Of a stretch of DNA of 64,000 bases, positions 56,445 to 64,000 are shown piece after piece. The stretch covers positions 7,755,001 through 7,819,000 of the forward strand of contig OY997594.1 in assembly GCA_963921825.1 (NCBI GenBank), read 5' to 3'. This DNA is from Erodium maritimum (lineage: Eukaryota; Streptophyta; Magnoliopsida; Geraniales; Geraniaceae). The notes beneath the pieces were generated by a model. The model saw only the letters and a program-made list of their open reading frames with translations. It was not told where the DNA came from and ran no database searches. Position 1 is the first letter of the stretch. Every line of letters starts with the position of its first letter. The position numbers and the translations under genes are program-made.

Positions 56445-57770
56445 CTGTTTGAAAAAATGGATGATAATTAATTCATGATAGAAATGAGGTTTGGCATAGT
56501 CCTCTCACATTTAATTCTCATTGAGAGATTCTGATTCATCTTGGTTCCGTGAACCCTCAATCTAACGATCGCGAGGTAACATTTCATATCATAACACACC
56601 AAAAAGTACAAGTGATCAATTGTTTTCAATCAATGCAATTAATTCATAATCATGATCATGGTCACCAATCCAATTCATATGGATAAGATAACACGTGAAC
56701 CCTGAGGGTTACGCCTTTTTCAATTTTTATAGTTAGTGCAACGTCGCCATTGAAGAAGAGCTAGGCAAGCTGCCAAGCCTGCTTAAATTCGTATAAAGAG
56801 CACGTGGGCTTTACCTGAGCAGGCTTGGGCCTCGAGGTGGGCCCAATAATTTAGCAGATATTGTTTTATCTGCTAAATTGTTTAAATTTAAACATGGATT
56901 AAGCATTTGACAGTGCATTTTTTTGGAAGAAAATGTTTGTCAATCCGATCATATATATATATATACCAACCGGCCAGCAACGTGGAATAATTCGTATAGA
57001 ATTATTTAAGTAGTGATTTATGAGTTCATAACGAGGAATTGTTCCTTAAAAATGTCGTTTCTAGTGATTTTACAAGGACAGTTTAAGCCTGCATCATTTT
57101 ATATTGGAACAACGTTGGCAACTGGCACATCAACAAGCTATACACAATTTTTTTTTTGGCGGGTATAAAAGGGCAATAGAAGAAGAGAAGCAACGTTTTA
57201 TGAGGGTGAGTGACAAGACACATCTCCAGTTTGTGCGTGAATCGAACCCCATGAACACTATGGTGTTAGATTCACGCACAAACTCGTGTTATGTCTCGTC
57301 TAGTGTCTACAACAGTGCTCTCATTTCTTCCATTCATCTGTTTTTTTCTTTCTAATTCAATTTTAATATACATAATATAATTACTAATTATATATTCTGC
57401 TTGCTATATTTTTGGATTCTACCGATTAATTATATTGTTATGTAACATATACTACTAAGCTCTTCCTTTCTTGCCTTGGAGGAGAGATGGAACTTGAAAT
57501 TTTAGGGACCCATTGTGTAAAGTTATAAGAATCAACTGCATTCGGAGCCTTTGAAAGTGGGATGATCCTATTTTACAATCCGAATTCCAACGTGTTTTGA
57601 TGGGCCGATGGGCTTGGTCCTATTTCTCTCGGCCTCAATGAAAGGTGAATTGGGCTTTTGGAAGAGCATGGGATTGCATTGGGCTGGGCTGCTTGCATCC
57701 ACGTCAAGTAGGTTCTAGACCACAACTCCAGAGTTTGTCTTCTCCATCTGCTTTTGCTATATACAAAAAG
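56445..57770. other. intergenic region with a hairpin
   Basis: Mostly AT-rich. It contains the hairpin at 57212..57300 and a small palindrome ATTTAGCAGATA/TATCTGCTAAAT near 56850. No protein gene is recognised. Confidence 0.45.
57212..57300. repeat. compact hairpin, candidate small-RNA precursor
   Basis: AGTTTGTGCGTGAATC (57228..57243) is repeated in inverted form at 57269..57284. The stem continues inward so that 57228..57252 pairs with 57260..57284 in 23 of 25 positions around a 7-base loop. Outward, 57212..57227 pairs with 57285..57300 in about 11 of 16. The size and shape fit a plant miRNA precursor or a tiny foldback element. I do not recognise the arm as a known miRNA. Confidence 0.5.
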
Positions 57771-57779
57771 TGTAATATT

Positions 57780-58150
57780 GTGGTGTAAGGTGCCTAGTGT
57801 TTCCGGGCTTACGTGACTCGGAGATCATTGAGTTGATGACAGTGCTAGCAGCCGTGCAATGGGCAATAGAAAAGGGTTGGAATGGTGGGTGAGCCGGCGA
57901 GGTAGAGTCCGATTGTTTGAGAGTGGTGCTCGTCATATCTAGTCCGAACCGTTGGGAAGGATTACTGATGATTGTTAGGCCCTTCTAACTTTCTAAGGGG
58001 TACCCCAGGGATTAGTGTTGGTCATGTTCGTTAGAAAGCGAGCTTCGTAGCCTATGAGTTAGCTAACAATACTTGTTTATGGATTGATGCGTTTTTTTAA
58101 AATAATAATTCGATGCCAGACCCTTTACTTGGGCTTCTAGTTATTAATTC
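57780..58150 (+). pseudogene. RNase H (RVT_3) remnant of a LINE
   Basis: One frame reads SEIIELMTVLAAVQWAIEKG, then GEVESDCLRVV, after an internal stop. These are the Glu and Asp blocks of the plant RVT_3 RNase H fold. Further on, GHVR..., SFVAYEL and ANN are visible in another frame, like the closing HVRREANFVAHELA segment. The sequence is a broken remnant, probably the 3' end of a LINE ORF2. It sits directly left of the minus-strand LINE starting at 58169. Confidence 0.5.
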
Positions 58151-58319
58151 TACATAGTGGAGTACAAGTTTTTTTTATTAGCAAGCAATATATAAAGCTC
58201 AACCTTTTCAGAAAACAAAAAAGAAAGGAAAAATCATAACAAGGGTGTATCCCAAAAACTCTTGAGGATCGAAATTTTTTTTAGCCCAAACAGAAATACT
58301 AGAAGGACTAAACACGTAT

Positions 58320-61300
58320 TGTCACGCCCCAAATCCGATTTTGGCCGGACTCGAGACGTGACCTGAAACAACCGAAATAAAAGTAGTAAAACAATAATCA
58401 ATTCTTTTAAAGCTGAAAGCGAGTCCAAAATATTTCTCAATAATTAAATCCAAAATTTCAAATATAGTGTCAAAACTTTGACCAGTAACAAAAGATAAAT
58501 AAAGTTCAGCGATGTGGACCAACACATCTCTAATACAATCCTCAAGACATCCGGAAGCTCCCGAGCCTCGAATTCCCCATATCTCAAGCACACCTGTACA
58601 CACAATAAATAAACAAATAGGGGTGAGCTTACGCTCAGTAGGGAAAATCGTAAACAACTTTAGCCTCCAAGTTTAATATTAAAACTGCTTTAGTTCGATG
58701 TCACAAAAGTACTTAAAACCCTTAGACCAAAAGATATAATAAACGAATAAAAAGCAATGAGAGCAATAGCGCATAACGATAACTTCCCAGCGAACGAATA
58801 GAGAACATTATAATAGAATGGAAAATCATCACAACTGGAAACGAGTAAACACTAGTAATCAATGAAAGACTATAGAATCAGTGAAATGAAATAGTATCGC
58901 TTTTTCGACGATAACAATGGCTTAAAAGATTCCATGAAAACACTAAAACGTAACGATTAAAATGGGAGTAATTGATATCACGCCAACCACTTGCTTTCTC
59001 AAGCCTCCGATCCATGGATAGATTCTGGGATCACCTCGGTTCCCATATACCGATCCACCAGAGTATGCATATCATATCAGATTTTCCCTCGGTCCAGAGG
59101 AGGCACATACATCGGGGCACCGGAAACCATCCCATAGGGACGCTCATCGTCGGGATTCTTGGAAATGCCTCCAAGAGACCATATGTCATAGGGAACCAAG
59201 GTCGTGCTCCACTGGGACGCACGCCCTTGGGTGAAACCTCCGAAACCACCTCGCATGAAGCAATCCACTCAATAATCACTCAATATCCCATAGGATCTGC
59301 CGAGCTCTCAGGCTCCAATAACCACTCCATAATCACTCAATAATCACTCAATATCCCGTAGGATCTGCCGAGCTCTCAGGCTCTAATAACCACTTAATAA
59401 TCACTCAATAATCACTATCTCTGTCAAACTCCAACCACCATAACGGCACCGGATTACCGCCCCCCCGGTGTAGTACCGAACCAAACAAACAAACATTTCA
59501 AGAATAAGAATAAAGAACATACATTATAACACATCCGACAACCAACCCTTATCAAATCCCAATTTCACCACAACACACCAAAGACAGTCACTTAATCCTC
59601 AATCTTAGAAGTACACACGTTCATCAATACACACCACACGGGCTTCATACCCACAATTACACTTACCGTCATACTTACCTGTCACGAACCATCGGTCCAT
59701 CGATCACCTGATCATACCCCTTGGTATAACCAGTCATACTCGATCATCCGTTCAAGCATTCAATAATTTAGCATTCAATCAATCATTCAAGCATAATATT
59801 TAACCAGTTTCGTTAGACTCTTAAATTATCCAAACTAGGCAACCAAGCATGTGAACCTAACACAACAACTAATCCGAGGGCTCATCACTGCCTCTCTACC
59901 AGTAAATCGATTCCCAAGTATCGAAAGCGAGTTGTACTAATTATTCTCATCCTAAGCATACATTCTAGCAACTTCCGTTTATTAGTAATTTAAAGACGAT
60001 TATTCTAGTCATTCGCCTCCTATATGCAATTCTAGGACCGTTCCGATTTTATTAACCTAGCATGCGTTCTAATAATGAAAAACTCAATTAGTTAGGATTT
60101 CCCCTACCTTGTGGTCTTCCTCTAATAATACTCTGCTGTAAAGTCGATTAGCCTCTCCTCCGTTCTTCACACGGGTTCCGGAGTGGTCTTCGTCTTCTCG
60201 GGCGAAATCTAGACGTGCTGGGTTTAACAGATAAAATACGCAGTCAGTCCCGGTAAAGTCCAAATTTGAATCAACCAGTTGCCATTTAAATCTGAACGGG
60301 TCGAAAGAGGAATCACCCGACGAATCGGGTTCGAGCCCCGAGCACAGAACCCGGTACACGGATTCCGAAGCACGGTTTTCGAGGCATGATTCCCGAGGTC
60401 CGATTCAGCGTTCCCGCTTTTGTCCCGTTCTAAAACCGATTAAATGTCCGGTTTAATCGTTAGGTTTCTAAGCTCGATTCCAGTTCGTTCAAATAGTCCA
60501 CAAGTCCGAATTAAATCAAATCTGATTTTAATTATTTTTAGTTTAAAACCTTTTTAACAAAATCAGTTCTTTAGTTCTCTGTTTCAAAATCAACTTCAAA
60601 ACAACCAGATCCAAGGTCTTCGTTTCAAAACTGCCCAGATCCAACATGACTTCCCAGATCCAAAACGTAACGGAAAAAGAAATAGGAAGAAGAGGTATTC
60701 GTTCAGAATCCGACCACCGACGGTGACCAAACCGACCGGGGCTTCACGGCGTAACACTCAACGTAGGAACCAGAAAGGGCGGCGGCGGCGGGTGATGGCT
60801 TTTCGGGATGCGGTGGATTTCGGCACGTCGGTTTCAGATCCGGACGGCGGCGAGCTCGACCGGGCGTGCACGGTGACAGCGGCGACCGTGAAAGGCGAGG
60901 AGGGACTCGGGAAAGAGGATGGCGGTGTGTTTGGCCTTGGCGGTGGCGGCCTGATCGAAGGAGATGGGGGGGGGGAGAAGGAGTTTGGCGTGAGAGGAGG
61001 GAAAAGGGGGACGGTCTGGGACGTGAGGGAGCTCGGGTGGCCGGCGACTGGCTTGGTGAGGGAGGTGGGCGGCGTTGAGTGGAGGAGAGCTGGTGGCGGC
61101 ATGGCTGGACGGGGAGAAACGGAGGAGGAGAGGGAGGGTTTGAGAGGGAGTCGGTACAGAGGAGAGGGAGGCGAGTGTGAAGTGAGAGATTAGGGTTTCA
61201 GACCCTTAAGTGGTCTTTAAATAGTGCAGGCCTGAACAGATGGGCCTCTAGCGGGCCTTGGGTTGCGCGGCCCAAAACGGAGAGGGGCTGGTTCGGCCCA

Positions 61301-61408
61301 AAACTCTTTTCCCCCTCTTTTTTTTCTTTTTCGATTCAAAATTAACTCGTTCCCACACTTCGACGTTAAAATTTAATAATTCAAATATTAATTTTTCCGG
61401 TCTTTACA
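58320..61408 (-). mobile_element. solo LTR, Ty3/Gypsy-like (3.1 kb)
   Basis: On the minus strand it starts TGTAAAGACCGG and ends GGATTTGGGGCGTGACA, the same ends as 25768..28509. A TATA-like CTATTTAAA lies at 61216..61224 (minus), followed by CTAATCTCTCACTTC, a plausible LTR promoter and leader. A GC-rich leader region (60720..61190) has fortuitous frames on both strands. CGTAT and CGTCT border it, a probable 5-bp TSD. No internal region is attached. It is a fossil and lies within the LINE-like copy 58169..62654. Confidence 0.75.
59271..59406. repeat. two-copy 68-bp tandem repeat in the LTR
   Basis: Units 59271..59338 and 59339..59406 share ATCACTCAATATCCC, GGATCTGCCGAGCTCTCAGG and AATAACCACT. 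A partial third unit begins at 59407. Confidence 0.85.
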
Positions 61409-62263
61409 CGTCTAAGCCTCAAACCAAACACCAGATTCAGATCCGATCAAAGGATCTAATCTGAATGGAACCTTGAACAATACCACAAATAGACTCGAGC
61501 ACTGGCATAAAAGCTCAGTCTCAATACAATCCCAGCAAGGGGAGGAGATACAACAAACAGGTCTAAGAACCACATTTGACAAACATGAAGAACAAAGAAG
61601 CCAACAAGGGTCATAAAAGGTCTAACATCCGGATTTTCCAACCATGAAACCCAAAGTAAACAACCGACCTCCAATCAAAACACCCCCAACTTTATTCGTA
61701 CTTGTAGAGAACACTCTATCTGACCAACACCTACACATCAGCAAGTCCTTACCACCATAGTACAAGAAAACTGATGAAAACCAAACAGAAAAGATACAAG
61801 GACGGTAAGTGGAGCAACAACACTTGAGCAACAAAAATGGAGAGCAAGTATACCTCACCTGAAAAGAAGGCTGGGAGGCGCTGAGAGAGCCTGCAGACCA
61901 TACCCAGCACCAGAACAGAGCGTCGCCGAATTGGGGAAAACAATACCAGCACCCAAAGAGGATGCGTGGCTCGAAGAGATTCAAAACGATCTATGACCAG
62001 GCAGGTCGAGAAGCGCGTCTCATGCCAGATCTAAGTCAAGTCGCTGGAGACACACCAAATTTCAGAGAGTAAGGAGCCGGAGGACCCGAGTACCACAGAC
62101 GCGAACACCAGAAGTTCTTCAACCAGATCCACGACGATCTATAACCAGAATGTTCAAGAAATGGGTCCCACGCTGGATCTAGCTCGAGTCCTCAGAAACT
62201 TCGCCTGGACAAAACCACTACGACCTGGGCCACAAAACCCAAGAGGAACAACATTGTGGTCAT

Positions 62264-62419
62264 GCACCGGGGAGGAGTAACGCTTCACTGCTATCAGAAT
62301 CGCACGAGCCTCACCATCACCAGCACTAACCAGTGCAACCTGCACCGGGGAGGAGCAACGCTTCACTGCTATCAGAATCACATGAGCCTCACCACCACCA
62401 GCACTGACCAGTGCAACCT
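62264..62419. repeat. two-copy 78-bp tandem repeat
   Basis: Units 62264..62341 and 62342..62419 share GCACCGGGGAGGAG, AACGCTTCACTGCTATCAG and CCAGTGCAACCT. The period is 26 codons, so frames on both strands show a repeated 26-residue pattern. It lies in the 5' half of the LINE-like copy 58169..62654. Confidence 0.85.
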
Positions 62420-62663
62420 GCACCGCCTAGGATCGAAGAGACGACAAGAACTCCATCCATAGAGGCCGGATCTGGAGCACATAGTTTTGAAAACCGAGAA
62501 TAAGGGCGAACAGAGAAGTCTCCCCCAAACTTCGATAAAGCTCCCCCGAAGTGCAGAGCCACACCGGCAACAAGTCGAAAACACGTCGAACACGACCACA
62601 CACGGCCTCCCACAACAAGGTTCTCTCTAGATAACTAGGAAGATGGTCGAACACGAGTATAAG

Positions 62664-63005
62664 ACTAAAGAAAGGGGAGGAGGAGGGAAGAAGGGGTCAT
62701 CACTAACTACGTCTATTGGCAGAGACCATAACATTTCTAACAATAAAAAGAGGAAAAAAGGGGTGACTATTGGCGGCTAATATTTAATGATAAAGAAGCA
62801 CTTTTCGGAGAGTTTGTTATTATACTATTAGTATTTAAGCATTCTCTTTTATCTTTTTTGTGATTGAGTAGGAATATATTTTTATTACATCACTACCATC
62901 GTACTAAATACTTCCTAGTTAACTAAGGGACATTTGTTTGCTCTCTAAAAAAATATTTTATCTTTATTAGAGTTAAGATCTCTCAATCATATCCTCTACA
63001 TATCG
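62664..63005. other. AT-rich spacer
   Basis: No gene or defined repeat recognised. Confidence 0.5.
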
Positions 63006-63218
63006 TTGCTCGTGATGTCGCCATCATGCAAGACTTTCATTAATAAGAGCTTGTTTGTGAGTCTCACCCTTTTTACAATCTTGTTGTTGTTCTCTTATGC
63101 GTCTCCACACCTCAACGTTGTTATATCGGAAGGATGGTGCTTACTTTGCGATGATATGCGACTCTATGATGTTGTACTGATCGCTCTCTCCGTGTTAGCT
63201 TCCCAGGCAAGGAGCTAA
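63006..63218 (+). CDS. unidentified hydrophobic ORF (70 aa), copy B
   Basis: A short frame with a hydrophobic segment at about residues 15-31 (signal-peptide-like) and another at 54-66. LNVVISEG and VLASQA align without gaps to LNVVVPEG and VLASRA of the ORF at 13991..14356. This copy ends earlier and is followed directly by LINE sequence, so it may be a truncated gene fragment. No function can be given. Confidence 0.25.
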   Translation: MLVMSPSCKTFINKSLFVSLTLFTILLLFSYASPHLNVVISEGWCLLCDDMRLYDVVLIALSVLASQARS

Positions 63219-63259
63219 CATATGAATGGCGACATAACGAGAGGGGCCTTCGTTGGCTC

Positions 63260-63845
63260 ACACAAGCAGACGAATCAAGCGAGGTATGCTATGTAGCCTC
63301 ATTATGTTCAATGCGGCAATTGTATGGAAATGGGACGTTAGTGAGGAGAAGCGTCGCGCCTCCATCATGATTGGTTGTTGCTGATCGTCCTCCTCCACCA
63401 GTTCATGCGCTCTCATCCCAAACCAGGCATGTCACTCTGCAAATTAGTGACCACTTTAGGTGGATCCACAAACATTGAGGTTATTATAGATGATCTCAAG
63501 TCGAGCTGAAATTTGTGTTTCTGCTATTTAGTTTTATTACTGTTCGTTACCAAAGTTCACAGGTGATCAAAGTCATAATTCAATCAGACGCCCAGATGGT
63601 TATCCACATGATCAACTCTTGTTCTCTCTCCATTAGGTGTCATTACACATTATATTCGGGTACTGTTGTCTCAAGAATCTCGTGTATGGAAAAAGGTAAG
63701 CGAACAAAACCTCTCACTGACTTGTCATAGAGGACCGTTCATCTGTTGTCCTCTCGTGGTTGGGTAGTCCCCTACCCAATACAGTCGTTCATATTTTTTC
63801 TCTCAAATATTCAATAAATAATTTTATTTCGCTCTGAAAAAAGTT
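63260..63845 (+). mobile_element. LINE ORF2 3' remnant with RNase H fragment
   Basis: The frame 63515..63730 contains VIKVIIQSDAQMVIHMINS, the third acidic block (Asp25) of plant RVT_3 RNase H, very similar to IIIRSDVQVLLHMISS at 49339..50076. The 3' end near 63800..63845 (AATATTCAATAAATAATTTT, then CTCTGAAAAAAG) is a LINE-like tail. The remainder of ORF2 is absent. Confidence 0.55.
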
Positions 63846-64000
63846 GCTACCTTACGTCTATAAAGCACGAAAGGTATAGAATTCATTCCTAATCACACAA
63901 TTTTCAGCACAAAAAATGCATGGCATAAGATTTTTTGTAAGATGCCAACTTGTCTTATTCTTGACTGGAACGCCTACCTAAATAAAGCATCAGATTCCCA

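Larger units (their letters stand above)
58169..62654 (-). mobile_element. LINE-like copy, minus strand, split by a solo LTR
   Basis: A T-run at 58169..58176 followed by ATTAGCAAGCAATATATAAAG is, on the minus strand, a TTTATATA...GCTAAT plus A-run 3' end. The body right of the LTR (61409..62654) has GACCTGTT, CCCCTTGCTGG and GCCAGTGCTCGAG in the same order as 54996..56432. GAGTACAAG (58160..58168) and GAGTATAAG (62655..62663) are a possible 9-bp TSD (8 of 9). Without the LTR the element is about 1.4 kb, close to the 1.44 kb of its relative. No ORF1 or ORF2 domain is seen. Confidence 0.6.

Noticed and set aside
60723-61193. 156-codon Gly/Arg-rich frame as a gene
   Set aside because: It lies in the LTR 58320..61408, is antisense to the LTR's leader, and its reverse complement is equally open; composition explains both.
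1-64000. CRISPR arrays, bacterial operons, phage genes, rRNA genes
   Set aside because: No regularly spaced direct repeats, operon-like gene runs or rRNA-like sequence were seen; all tandem repeats found are two-copy or degenerate.

Overview
This window is nuclear DNA from a flowering plant, most likely a eudicot. The evidence is an intron-containing prefoldin gene, two atypical HLH regulator genes that match eudicot families, and a background dominated by plant LINEs, LTR remnants and small foldback DNA transposons. It shows no bacterial features: no operons and no CRISPR array. I could not assign a species.

Three host genes are well supported. (1) Prefoldin subunit 3 lies on the minus strand at 17254..23232. 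It has six exons, and joining them by GT..AG introns gives 189 aa. Its third intron is 3.2 kb and holds a LINE-like insertion. (2) A single-exon UPBEAT1-like HLH gene lies on the plus strand at 30722..31009 (95 aa), with a TATA box about 60 bp upstream of the ATG. (3) A single-exon AIF/bHLH147-150-like HLH gene lies on the minus strand at 42996..43646 (216 aa), with a TATA box at 43891..43898. Two related hydrophobic ORFs (13991..14356 minus and 63006..63218 plus) could not be identified.

Most of the rest is transposable-element debris. LINE-like copies cover much of 0.3-16.1 kb, parts of 25-29 kb, 31.8-34.1 kb, 36-41 kb, 45-50 kb and 54-63.8 kb. Six of them have recognisable target-site duplications (TSDs): 304..2526, 5401..6874, 10754..11560, 14396..16106, 45126..47635 and 54996..56432. 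None of these six shows a reverse transcriptase region. Two carry an ORF1 with a DUF4283-type domain. The only clear ORF2 material is zf-RVT and RNase H remnants at 48960..50240, 57780..58150 and 63260..63845. Two solo LTRs of one Ty3/Gypsy-like family (25768..28509 and 58320..61408) appear to interrupt LINE copies, and one Copia-like LTR lies at 52174..52616.

Small DNA transposons are unusually readable. Two hAT-type elements have perfect 8-bp TSDs (15191..15879, nested in a LINE; 43999..44975, just upstream of the AIF-like promoter). Three Mutator-type foldback MITEs have 9-bp TSDs (2644..2846, 34179..34628, 35629..35928). I found no evidence of a new enzyme system. The most notable observations are the ORF1-only LINE copies with intact TSDs, the hAT insertion next to the AIF-like promoter, the co-location of two atypical HLH genes, and a compact hairpin at 57212..57300.
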